Of a stretch of DNA of 64,000 bases, positions 45,701 to 53,713 are shown piece after piece. The stretch comes from CAZWCX01 sp964632945 (GTDB taxonomy: Bacteria > Planctomycetota > MHYJ01 > WSZJ01 > CAZWCX01). Made by a program: the position numbers and the translations under genes. Numbering within the stretch: the stretch's first letter is position 1; each line of letters begins with the position of its first letter. Location: the NCBI GenBank assembly GCA_964632945.1, contig CAZWCX010000027.1:1-64000 (forward strand), written 5' to 3'. The notes beneath the pieces are model-generated. The model worked only from the letters and a program-made list of their open reading frames with translations. It had not been told where the DNA came from and did no database searches.

Positions 45701-46243
45701 CAGCTCGACGAAAAATCGGTCCTTGCCGAGGATCGAGCGCAATTCGTCGGCGGTCTTGCGCGCCTTGTCGTGCATATCGAAGCGGATGTTCTTGCAGAAT
45801 TCCGAGTTGAGACACCCGCTCAGGCCGATCAGTCCCTCGCTGTACTTCGCCAGGGACTCCTTGTCGATGCGCGGCTTGTAGTAGAAGCCCTCCAGGAAGG
45901 CGAGGCTGGAGAGCTCGATCAGGTTCTTGAACCCGGTCTCGTTTTCGCACAGGAGGGTCAGGTGGGTGGCGCCCCCCTCGCGCCCGCCGCGGGGGTTGCG
46001 GTCGGTGCGGCTGCCCGGGGCGACGTAGACTTCGCAGCCCAGGATCGGCTTGATCCCCGCCTTCTGGGCCCGCTGATAGAAGTCGATCCAGGCAAAGAGG
46101 TTGCCGTGATCCGTGACGGCTACCGCGGACATCCCGCGGGCCTTGACCGCCTCCACGAGCTCGCCCGGGCGACACATCGCGTCGAGCAGGCTGCGATCGG
46201 TGTGGAGATGGAGGTGGACGAAGGAGTCGCGGGCATCGGCCAT
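42701..46243 (-). CDS. dnaE: DNA polymerase III alpha subunit (DnaE)
   Basis: 1180 residues, the normal DnaE1 length. An N-terminal PHP domain (HLHLHTDRSLLD), the palm with the MPDIDVDFC aspartates and GRGSAAGSIVAYAL, fingers, a tandem helix-hairpin-helix (KMDFLGLQTL..., FGLGAVKGVGDKA), an OB domain (about 985-1060) and a C-terminal domain follow. The ATG at 46243 directly abuts a promoter; a longer frame to 46426 has no similarity. It is the replicative polymerase. Confidence 0.96.
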   Translation of the reverse strand: MADARDSFVHLHLHTDRSLLDAMCRPGELVEAVKARGMSAVAVTDHGNLFAWIDFYQRAQKAGIKPILGCEVYVAPGSRTDRNPRGGREGGATHLTLLCENETGFKNLIELSSLAFLEGFYYKPRIDKESLAKYSEGLIGLSGCLNSEFCKNIRFDMHDKARKTADELRSILGKDRFFVELQDHGFQEQRETYREALRIARDMDLPVVGTNDVHYIHKEDAAAHDVLVCLGTGSLQSDENRLRYATDQFYLKTPQEMRAVFHEIPDAVANTLAIADRCNLKLDFGGQHVPVFETPPGRTQMEYVRELVEQGLERRYGKIDGSLRERVEHELATIEKAGFAGYFLIVWDFIRYAREHGIPVGPGRGSAAGSIVAYALAITDVDPLKYDLLFERFLNPGRIEMPDIDVDFCQEKRPRVIEYVREKYGRDNVCQIITYGTLAARGVVRDVGRVLGVPLGDVDKLAKKIPAVLGITLPEAIQQEPELKELYENDPQVKRLFDISKRLEGNSRHASTHAAGVVISDARLRNYVPLYLNKEEVTTQWDMEDLTKIGLLKMDFLGLQTLTILERAVDMIRSVRGETVDLAKIPLDDVKTYQMLARGESTAVFQLESGGMRDLLQKMKPDRFEDLIAILALFRPGPLKSGMVDTYVRCKHGVEKIASMHPLIDPILQETNGVILYQEQVMRIANRMGGFSLAEADALRKAMGKKKPEIIAKYKDQFISGAEKNGVAREAAAKIFELMEFFAGYGFNKSHSTAYAWVTWQTAYLKANFPTETMAAVMSCEMGNTDKIVEYIDECRRLKIAVLPPDVNQSERDFAVVDGAIRFGLGAVKGVGDKAVEAIRAARSGLPGGFRSIYQFCETVDHTHCNRAVLEALIKCGAFDSLAPNRARVFVALDGAIKVAAQRQADRRSGQLSIFGGGAADAFSPSTWPELPDVPEWEESEKLAFEKAALGFYVSGHPLAKHAALLREFSTISTRGADRSQENLEHVIGGMVSGLQARVLQSGKSAGQKWHKFKLVDLDGAVEAVVFPGDADGARDQIQEDAIAFFKGRFDFRREDPSFKLVDVIPLARARETLSASVLVRLQAAGLDDERLAALKEIFTQHPGSCPVFVEIETAEQVRVQMKVGQTLSVAPSDAFVAAIDGLIGPGRVSLKRKGPQPSKFADRPWEKKRPVGAGSGGGE

Positions 46244-46249
46244 GCGAGG

Positions 46250-46278
46250 ATGATAGCACCGGGTTTCGCGGGGGGCAA
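46250..46278 (-). promoter_or_regulatory. dnaE promoter, leaderless
   Basis: Minus strand: TTGCCC (46278-46273), 17 bases, TATCAT (46255-46250), then six bases and the ATG, so initiation is predicted at the A of ATG. No Shine-Dalgarno. Confidence 0.62.
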
Positions 46279-46312
46279 AGGGAAGGTTCGGTTCGCCGGC
46301 ACCCGAGGAATC

Positions 46313-46341
46313 TTGCCGCCGGAGGGCAATCCCGGTAGGGT
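46313..46341 (+). promoter_or_regulatory. Promoter for the alpha-2-macroglobulin gene
   Basis: TTGCCG (46313-46318), 17 bases, TAGGGT (46336-46341); the leader would be about 90 nt and contains AGGAG before the ATG at 46438. A TTGCC/GGCAA dyad overlaps the -35 box. Confidence 0.4.
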
Positions 46342-46437
46342 GAATAAAATCGGGAACTCTGCCCGGCCTGCAACGTCCAATCCGCCGCACTCGGCCCTTT
46401 CGGGCCCCCGGACCCCTCGTCTGCACAGGAGCCGACC

Positions 46438-49400
46438 ATGTCTCGATTCTTCCCCCGAGGACGGGGCGCCGCCGTGGTGGCGGGCTTCGCCGTGCTGCTG
46501 TCCGCTTTCCTGGCCCTGGCGCAGGACCAGACTCCGCCGGACCGCTCGAAGCTCATGAAGTCCATGAGCGACGGCAATTACAAGGTCGCGCTGGAGGGAT
46601 ACCGGGCCCTGGCGCTCGATCCGGCGACGGATCCGACTCAGGTCGGCAGCGACCTGCAGTACGCGACCCAGGCGCTGATGAACCTCGGGCAGGTGAACGA
46701 GTACGACGCCCTGATCGAGAAGGCGATCGAGGTCCACGCGAAGAACCCCCGGCTCCTCTGGGCGGCGGCGCAGAACTACTACCACAACGGCTACGCCTAC
46801 GGGACCATCATCGCCGGGACGTTCGAGCGCGGTCCGCACCGCGGGGGTACGGGACGATTCGTCTACTGCATGGACCGGGACCGCGTGCGCTCGCTGCAAT
46901 TGATGCGGGACTCCCTGGCGCTCTTTCCCGCCGACCTGGACAAGCCGACGCTCGCGGCGTTCCATCTCCAGTTCGCGCAGATGATTCTGCAGCACCACGG
47001 CGGCGACAACTCCTGGCGCCTTCAGTCCCTGACCGACCTGTCCACGCTGCCCGACTACATCGAGCAGGAACACTATTACGGCCGTCACCATTCCGGGCAG
47101 GGGGCGCCGGTGTCGGCGGACGGCAGTCCGGTCTTCCACCGGGTCCCCGAAAGCTGGGACGCCGCGAAAAGCGACGGCGAGCGATGGCGCTGGTGCCTGC
47201 ACCGCGCGGCGGAACTCCACCCGGCCCATGCGCCGCAGCTGCGGTACGAATTCGCCTCGTTCCTGCGAAACCAGTTCGACGTGCACACGCTCGCGCAGTA
47301 CGGCTGGTGGTTCCGGGCGGAAGAGGAGGAGACCACCGACTCCGCGAAAGCCGCGTTCGCGGTCCATACCCTCTCCGAGACCGAGACCATCGCCCGACTC
47401 GCGAACGGCGTGAAGCGCTTCCCGCTTCCCGACGAGTTCAATTTCATCCGAATCTACGAGTCGATCGCCAAGGACCCCAACAACGGCTACGCCTCCGCGG
47501 CGCAAACGATGTTGGCGCAGATTTTCGAGGATCGGCGGCAGTATCCGCGCGCGGCGCAATGCTGGCGGGAGGCGATCGAACGATTCGGGCAGAACCAGGG
47601 CTGGCAACTGCGGCTGGACCAGATCATCGGTCCCTGGGGACAGTTCGAGTACCTGCCGTCGCAGCCCGCCGGGCAGGGCGCCACGGTGGATTTCCGCTTC
47701 CGCAACGGCAAGAAGGTCGAATTCGAGGCCTTCGGCCTCGACGTGCCGAAGCTGCTCGGCGACATTCAGACCTACCTGCGCTCCGCCCCGGGCCAACTCG
47801 ACTGGAACCGTGTCGATCCCGCGAACATCGGCTACCGCCTGGTGTCCGAGAACCAGGGACAGTACAACCTCGGCCGCGTGGCGAGCTGGTCTCTCGACCT
47901 GCAGCCGCGCAAGGCCCATAACGACCGCCGGATCTCCGTGACCACGCCGCTTCAGGAGCCGGGAGCCTACCTCCTGACGGCGCGCATGGAGGGGGGAAAC
48001 ACGAGCCGCGTGGTGGTCTGGGTCGCCGACACGGCGATCGTGAAAAAGCCGATCCACGGGGGCACCTGGGTGTTCGTCGCCGACGCCCAGGACGGACAGC
48101 CGCTCGCGAGCGCGGACGTGCAATTCTTCGGCTACCGGCAGCGCTGGATCCAGGGAACGAACAAGTACCAGGTCGACACGCAGGATTTCGTCCTGCGCAC
48201 GGACGGGGACGGGCAGGCCATCCTCGCCCAGCAGGGCGAACTGACCCAGTACGCCTGGATGCTCGTGGCGCGCAAGGGCAAGCGGATGGCGTTCCACGGC
48301 TTCTCGAACATCTGGGGCGGCCAGTGGCACGACCAGCAGTACAACGCCACCAAGGTCTACGGCATCAGCGACCGACCGGTCTACCGCCCGGGCCACACCG
48401 TGAAGTTCAAGATCTGGATGGGCCAGGCGCAATACGATCAGGAAGGGAACTCCCCATTCGCCGGTCAGGGGTTTGCGCTGACGATCCACAACCCGAAAGG
48501 CGAGAAGATCTACGAGAAGACGCTGACGGCGGATGCGTGGGGCGGCGTGCAGGACGAAATCGTCCTTCCCCGGGATGCGGCGCTCGGCGTCTACTCGGTG
48601 CGACAGATGAACTGGGGCGGCGGATTCTCGTTTCGCGTGGAGGAGTACAAGAAGCCGGAATTCGAGGTCGTGGTCGACGCTCCCTCCGCGCCGGTCATGC
48701 TGGGCGAGAAAGTCACCGCCACGGTCCGCGCCAAGTATCTCTTCGGTGCGCCGGTCAACGAGGGGAAGGTGAAGTACAAGATCCTGCGCACGCCGCACGA
48801 TGCGCAGTGGTTCCCGTCGGCGCGCTGGGACTGGTTCTACGGTCGCGGGTACTGGTGGTTCGCGTACGACTACCTCTGGTATCCCGGCTGGGGCGAGTGG
48901 GGCTGCCGGCGCCCGACCCCATGGTGGTGGTGGCAGTGGCATCCGCCCCAACAGCCCGAGCTCGTGGCCGAGGTCGAGACCGCGATCGCCGCGGACGGCA
49001 CCGTGAAGGTGGAGATCGACACCGCGGTGGCGAAGGCCGTGCACGGCGACCAGGACCACCGGTACGAGATCACCGCGGAGGTGACCGACCCGTCGCGCCG
49101 GGTGATCGTCGGCCAGGGCGCGATCCTGGTGGCGCGCAAGCCGTTCAAGGTCTATGCGTGGGTCGATCGCGGCCACTACCGCACCGGCGACCCCGTGCAC
49201 GCCGAATTCCAGGCGCAGACGCTGGACGGCCGGCCGGTCCCGGGCAAGGGGGTGCTGCGCCTCCTGCGCATCACCTACGGCGCGGAAGCGAAGCCGATCG
49301 AAACCGAAGTGGAACGCTGGGATCTTCCCGCGAACGAGCGCGGCAACGCCTCGCAGCAGATTCGCGCGGGCCAGGGCGGGCAATATCGCTTGAGCTACAC

Positions 49401-52400
49401 CGTGACGGACGCGGCGGGACACGCCATCGAAGGCGGCTACCTTTTCACCGTGACCGGCGAAGGCTTCGGTGACGGCGCCGCCTTCCGCTTCAACGCCGTC
49501 GAGGTGGTCCCGGACAAGCGCGAGTATGCCCCCGGGGAGACGGTCGAGCTCCAGCTCAACATCAACCGGACCGGCGGGACCGTCGTCCTTTTCGCCCGCC
49601 CGGCCAACGGCATCTATCTCAACCCCACCATCCTCCGACTCGCCGGCAAGAGCATTCCCGGTAAAGTCGCGGTGACGAAGAAGGACATGCCCAATTTCTT
49701 CCTCGAGGCGATCACGGTCGCGAACGGGAAGGTGCACACCGACCTGCGCGAGATCGTCGTGCCGCCCGCCCGGCGCGTCATCGACGTGGCCCTGACGCCG
49801 TCCAAGGACCGCTATCGCCCGGGGGAGAAGGCGACCGTCAAGCTCAAGCTCACCGGCGCCGGCGGCGAACCGGTGCAGGGCAGCACGGTGGTCACCATCT
49901 ACGACAAGGCGGTCGACTACATCGCCGGCGGCTCCAACGTGCCGGACATCCGCGATTTCTTCTGGAAGTGGCGCCGGACGCACCACTCCCACGACGAGAA
50001 CAGCCTGCAACGCGGGAGCGGCGTGGTCCTGAAGCCGGGCGAACACGCCATGGCCTACATCGGCGTCTTCGGCATACAGGGGGTCGACGCGCCCGAAACG
50101 AACGATTCGGACGGCGGCGTCGAGGAGTCGCGGTCCAGGAAGAAGGACAGCGGCTTTGGAGCCGCGGGCCGCGAGTCCCTCGGCGCCCTCCGGTCCGGCG
50201 GGCGGGCCCCCGCCGCACCCGGGGCGGCCGCCGAAGGAATGTCCATGGCGAAGGAAGCGCGGAGGGAAGACGGGCCGGCCGACGCCATGGCGAGCATGGA
50301 AATGGTTGCCCAGGCCGGCGGCGGGGGCGCCCAGCCGCCCGCCATGATCGAACCGGTCGTGCGCAAGAACTTCGCCGACACCGCGCTCTGGGTGGGCGCC
50401 CTGGAAACCGACGCCAACGGCGAGGCCCAGGTCGAACTCACCATGCCCGAAAGCCTGACCGGCTGGAAGACCCGGGTCTGGGCGATGGGGAAGGGAACCC
50501 AGGTGGGCGAGGCCACCACGGAAGTCACCACCGCCAAGGACCTGATCGTGCGCCTGCAGGCCCCCCGCTTCTTCGTGCAGAAGGACGAGGTCGTCTTGTC
50601 GGCGAACGTCCACAACTACCTCAAGACGAAAAAATCGGTCGAAGTCGTCCTCGAACTGGAGGGCCGCTGCCTCGAGGCCCTCGTCCCCCTCTCCCGCACG
50701 GTCGAGGTCGAGCCCAACGGGCAGACCCGCGTCGACTGGCGCGTCAAGGTCGTCGTCGAGGGCGAGGCGACGGTGCGCATGAAGGCGCTCAGCGACGAAG
50801 AATCCGACGCGATGCAGATGAGCTTCCCGGTCTACGTTCACGGGATGCTCAAGACCGACTCGTTCAGCGGCGTGGTCCGCCCCGACCGCGACCTGGCGTC
50901 GGTGACGATGCGCGTGCCTTCGGAGCGTCGGCCGGAGCAGAGCCGACTCGAAGTCCGCTACTCTCCCACCCTCGCGGGCGCGATGGTCGACGCGCTGCCG
51001 TACCTGACCGGCTACCCGTACGGCTGCACCGAGCAGACCCTCAACCGGTTCCTGCCGACCGTGATCACCCAGCGAATTCTGCTCAAGATGGGGCTCGACC
51101 TGGCTTCGATCCGGGAGAAGCGCAGCAACCTGAACGCGCAGGAGATCGGGGACGACGCCGAGCGCGCGAAGGATTGGAAGCGCGTGCGCGACGCGATGGG
51201 CCGGCTCGCCCATGAGGATCCGAACCCCGTCTTCGACGAGGCGGTCGTCAAGGACATGGTGCAGGCGGGGATCGACCGCCTGGCCTCGATGCAGTGCTCC
51301 GACGGCGGCTGGGGCTGGTTCTCGGGCTGGGGCGAACGCTCCTACCCGCACACGACCGCGTATGTCGTCCACGGGCTGCAGATCGCGCAGGACAACGACG
51401 TCAAACTCCCGGCGGGAATGCTCGAGCGCGGCGTGCAGTGGCTGCAGGCCTACCAGCGCGAACAGCTCGACCGTCTCAACCTGCCGGGCAACCACCGAGA
51501 CCACAAGCGCGCCGCGGACGAACTCGACGCGTTCGCCTACATGGTGCTGACGGACGCCCGCCTGGAAAGCCGCCCGATGCGGGAGTTCCTTTACCGGGAC
51601 CGCACGCATCTGGCCGTCTACGCGAAGGCAATGTTCGCCCTCGCGCTCATCGACGCGGACGACGGCCCGAAGCTGGCCATGCTCAAGGAGAACATCGAGC
51701 AGTTCCTGGTGCAGGACGACGAGAACCAGACGGCGTACCTCCGCCTGCCGGAGTCGAACCACTGGTGGTACTGGTACGGAAGCGAATACGAGGCGCAGGC
51801 CTACTACCTCAAGCTCCTCGCGGCCACGGAACCCAAGAGCGACAAGGCGTCGCGCCTCGTCAAGTACCTGGTCAACAACCGGCGCCATGCCACCTACTGG
51901 AACAGCACGCGCGACACGGCGGTCTGCATCGAGGCGATGGCCGACTTCATCACCGCCTCGGGGGAAGACGCGCCCGATCTGACCGTGGAACTCTGGCTCG
52001 ACGGGAAGAAGTCCAAGGAAGTGGCGATCAACCGGGACAACCTGTTCTCGTACGACAACCGGCTCGTGCTCACGGGCGCGGACCTGAACTCCGGCGAGCA
52101 CGTGCTCGAGGTGCGCCGGCGGGGCAAGGGCCCGGTCTACTTCAATGCCTACCTGACCAACTTCACGCTCGAGGACGCGATCGGACCGGCGGGGCTGGAA
52201 ATCAAGGTCGAGCGCAAGGCCTACAAGCTGACGCGCGTCGACAAGACCGAGGAAGTCGCCGGCGCGCACGGCCAGGTGGTGGACCAGAAGGTGGAGAAAT
52301 ACGAACGCACGCGGCTCGCCGACGGGGCGACGCTGAAGAGCGGCGACCTGATCGAAGTGGAGCTCGAGATCGAGAGCAAGAACGACTACGAGTACATCAT

Positions 52401-52668
52401 TTTCGAGGACATGAAGGCGGCGGGCTTCGAGGCGGTCGACGTCCGCAGCGGCTACACTCGGAACGACCTCGGGGCCTACGTGGAGTACCGGGACGAACGC
52501 GTGGCCTTCTTTGTCCGCACCCTGGCGCGGGGCCGCCACAGCGTCTCGTACCGGTTGCGCGCGGAGATCCCGGGGCGGTTCAGCGCACTGCCCGCCCGGG
52601 CGAGCGCGATGTATGCCCCGGAGCTGAAGGCCAACTCGAGCGAAATCAAGCTGGCGATCGAGGACTAG
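46438..52668 (+). CDS. Giant bacterial alpha-2-macroglobulin family protein
   Basis: 2076 residues. A signal peptide ends near LALAQD. An N-terminal helical TPR-like region (about 40-390) precedes macroglobulin beta-sandwich domains (e.g. about 530-640 with KPIHGGTWVFVADAQDGQPLASA and ISDRPVYRPGHTVKFKIW). The complement-like core (about 1300-1400, ALWVGALETDANGEAQVELTMPESLTGWKT) and the thioester domain with GCTEQ (Cys1530) and the alpha/alpha toroid follow. With an intact CxEQ it should trap proteases covalently in the periplasm. It is longer than typical YfhM-type proteins (about 1500-1650 residues). Residues 790-840 form an extraordinary Trp-rich insert. A disordered Gly/Ala/Met stretch lies near 1240-1300. 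No penicillin-binding protein 1C, the usual neighbour, is present. Confidence 0.93.
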   Translation: MSRFFPRGRGAAVVAGFAVLLSAFLALAQDQTPPDRSKLMKSMSDGNYKVALEGYRALALDPATDPTQVGSDLQYATQALMNLGQVNEYDALIEKAIEVHAKNPRLLWAAAQNYYHNGYAYGTIIAGTFERGPHRGGTGRFVYCMDRDRVRSLQLMRDSLALFPADLDKPTLAAFHLQFAQMILQHHGGDNSWRLQSLTDLSTLPDYIEQEHYYGRHHSGQGAPVSADGSPVFHRVPESWDAAKSDGERWRWCLHRAAELHPAHAPQLRYEFASFLRNQFDVHTLAQYGWWFRAEEEETTDSAKAAFAVHTLSETETIARLANGVKRFPLPDEFNFIRIYESIAKDPNNGYASAAQTMLAQIFEDRRQYPRAAQCWREAIERFGQNQGWQLRLDQIIGPWGQFEYLPSQPAGQGATVDFRFRNGKKVEFEAFGLDVPKLLGDIQTYLRSAPGQLDWNRVDPANIGYRLVSENQGQYNLGRVASWSLDLQPRKAHNDRRISVTTPLQEPGAYLLTARMEGGNTSRVVVWVADTAIVKKPIHGGTWVFVADAQDGQPLASADVQFFGYRQRWIQGTNKYQVDTQDFVLRTDGDGQAILAQQGELTQYAWMLVARKGKRMAFHGFSNIWGGQWHDQQYNATKVYGISDRPVYRPGHTVKFKIWMGQAQYDQEGNSPFAGQGFALTIHNPKGEKIYEKTLTADAWGGVQDEIVLPRDAALGVYSVRQMNWGGGFSFRVEEYKKPEFEVVVDAPSAPVMLGEKVTATVRAKYLFGAPVNEGKVKYKILRTPHDAQWFPSARWDWFYGRGYWWFAYDYLWYPGWGEWGCRRPTPWWWWQWHPPQQPELVAEVETAIAADGTVKVEIDTAVAKAVHGDQDHRYEITAEVTDPSRRVIVGQGAILVARKPFKVYAWVDRGHYRTGDPVHAEFQAQTLDGRPVPGKGVLRLLRITYGAEAKPIETEVERWDLPANERGNASQQIRAGQGGQYRLSYTVTDAAGHAIEGGYLFTVTGEGFGDGAAFRFNAVEVVPDKREYAPGETVELQLNINRTGGTVVLFARPANGIYLNPTILRLAGKSIPGKVAVTKKDMPNFFLEAITVANGKVHTDLREIVVPPARRVIDVALTPSKDRYRPGEKATVKLKLTGAGGEPVQGSTVVTIYDKAVDYIAGGSNVPDIRDFFWKWRRTHHSHDENSLQRGSGVVLKPGEHAMAYIGVFGIQGVDAPETNDSDGGVEESRSRKKDSGFGAAGRESLGALRSGGRAPAAPGAAAEGMSMAKEARREDGPADAMASMEMVAQAGGGGAQPPAMIEPVVRKNFADTALWVGALETDANGEAQVELTMPESLTGWKTRVWAMGKGTQVGEATTEVTTAKDLIVRLQAPRFFVQKDEVVLSANVHNYLKTKKSVEVVLELEGRCLEALVPLSRTVEVEPNGQTRVDWRVKVVVEGEATVRMKALSDEESDAMQMSFPVYVHGMLKTDSFSGVVRPDRDLASVTMRVPSERRPEQSRLEVRYSPTLAGAMVDALPYLTGYPYGCTEQTLNRFLPTVITQRILLKMGLDLASIREKRSNLNAQEIGDDAERAKDWKRVRDAMGRLAHEDPNPVFDEAVVKDMVQAGIDRLASMQCSDGGWGWFSGWGERSYPHTTAYVVHGLQIAQDNDVKLPAGMLERGVQWLQAYQREQLDRLNLPGNHRDHKRAADELDAFAYMVLTDARLESRPMREFLYRDRTHLAVYAKAMFALALIDADDGPKLAMLKENIEQFLVQDDENQTAYLRLPESNHWWYWYGSEYEAQAYYLKLLAATEPKSDKASRLVKYLVNNRRHATYWNSTRDTAVCIEAMADFITASGEDAPDLTVELWLDGKKSKEVAINRDNLFSYDNRLVLTGADLNSGEHVLEVRRRGKGPVYFNAYLTNFTLEDAIGPAGLEIKVERKAYKLTRVDKTEEVAGAHGQVVDQKVEKYERTRLADGATLKSGDLIEVELEIESKNDYEYIIFEDMKAAGFEAVDVRSGYTRNDLGAYVEYRDERVAFFVRTLARGRHSVSYRLRAEIPGRFSALPARASAMYAPELKANSSEIKLAIED

Positions 52669-52777
52669 CGGCGGGCCGGATCGGCCCGGGGACGCGGGGC
52701 GTCCGCCGGGCCGCGCGGCCGCCGGCGGTTCCCCTCGGTCGCCCGGCCGTCCGGGGCAGGCTTCGCGCGGCCCGGCG

Positions 52778-53686
52778 TTACCGGCGTGCGGGCCGCGCGG
52801 CATGGAGCGCGAGCGCCAGGGCATCGATCTCGGCGCGCGCCTCCAGCCGGGCGACCAGGTCCGCGGGCAGGGCGGCTGTTCCGTGGCGCGCGCCGAACAG
52901 AGCCCCGGCCATCGCCGCGATGGTGTCGGTGTCCCCGCCCAGCGCGTTGGCGTACGCGGCCAGCCCGAGGAAGTCGTCCGGGCAGCGGCAAAAGACGTAG
53001 ACCGCCGTCACCGCGGACCGGTGCGCCGCAACCCCGTTGCCGAGGTCCGCGCGCACCGCCTCGAGGTCGATCGACGCCTGCCGCCACTTCCGCACCGTGG
53101 CCAGGCGGCGGCGGAACTCGTCCGTGGCACACACGCCGTCCAGGGCCTCGACCAGCGCGAACGCGTCGGCCGGGGCCGCGAGCGCCCGGGCGGCAGCCAC
53201 GGCCAGGAGGACGCCGCCGTCGATCCCGAGCGGGTGGGCATGCGTGATCGCGGCCGCCGCGCGCGCCTCGCGGAGCAATGCCTCCGGGTCGTCGTGGAAG
53301 AAGAGGCCCAGCGGCGCGGCCCGCATCGCGGCCCCGTTCCCGAACGAGCCGTCGGGAAAGACGGCGCGGTTGGCCTCGCGCCAGTCCTTGCCCTCGCGGA
53401 TCATCCCCAGCAGCGCCCGCGCCCCGCCCCCGTAGCCGCGCCACGGCGAATACCGGTCCGCCCATCGCTTCGCCAGATGGTCCGGGTCGAGGCCGCGTCG
53501 CTCCACCAGCGACTCCGCCAACCCGATCGCCATCTCGGTGTCGTCCGTCCACTCGAGAACCGGAGCCGCCTCTGCGCTCGGCGGACGCCACCCCGCGATC
53601 CCCCGGCTCCCCTCCCCGGATCTCCCCAACGCATCTCCCAACGCCAGCCCGAGCAGGCACCCCCGGAACCGGTCCACGTCCGCCAT
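52778..53686 (-). CDS. ADP-ribosylglycohydrolase (DraG-like)
   Basis: 302 residues; GGAGG precedes the ATG. The family's two metal-binding blocks are present: WTDDTEM (about residues 46-52) and GGDTDTIAAMAGAL (about 250-263), with the intervening GSFGNGAAMRAAPLGL. Such enzymes remove ADP-ribose from proteins, DNA or small molecules using Mg2+. No ADP-ribosyltransferase is visible. It follows gapN by 27 bases on the same strand, so the two are likely co-transcribed. Confidence 0.9.
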   Translation of the reverse strand: MADVDRFRGCLLGLALGDALGRSGEGSRGIAGWRPPSAEAAPVLEWTDDTEMAIGLAESLVERRGLDPDHLAKRWADRYSPWRGYGGGARALLGMIREGKDWREANRAVFPDGSFGNGAAMRAAPLGLFFHDDPEALLREARAAAAITHAHPLGIDGGVLLAVAAARALAAPADAFALVEALDGVCATDEFRRRLATVRKWRQASIDLEAVRADLGNGVAAHRSAVTAVYVFCRCPDDFLGLAAYANALGGDTDTIAAMAGALFGARHGTAALPADLVARLEARAEIDALALALHAARPARR

Positions 53687-53713
53687 CGAATCCTCCCCGT
53701 CCTCCCGAACGCG

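Noticed and set aside
52664..52690. CTAGCGGCGGG after the alpha-2-macroglobulin stop, resembling the CTAGCGGGTCT repeat end
   Set aside because: Similarity stops after about 10 bases and lacks the CTTGAGATCC block, so I do not count it as a copy.
46120..52824. A 2234-codon open frame on the minus strand
   Set aside because: It is antisense to the alpha-2-macroglobulin gene, shows no recognisable motif and is the kind of long frame high-GC DNA produces by codon bias.
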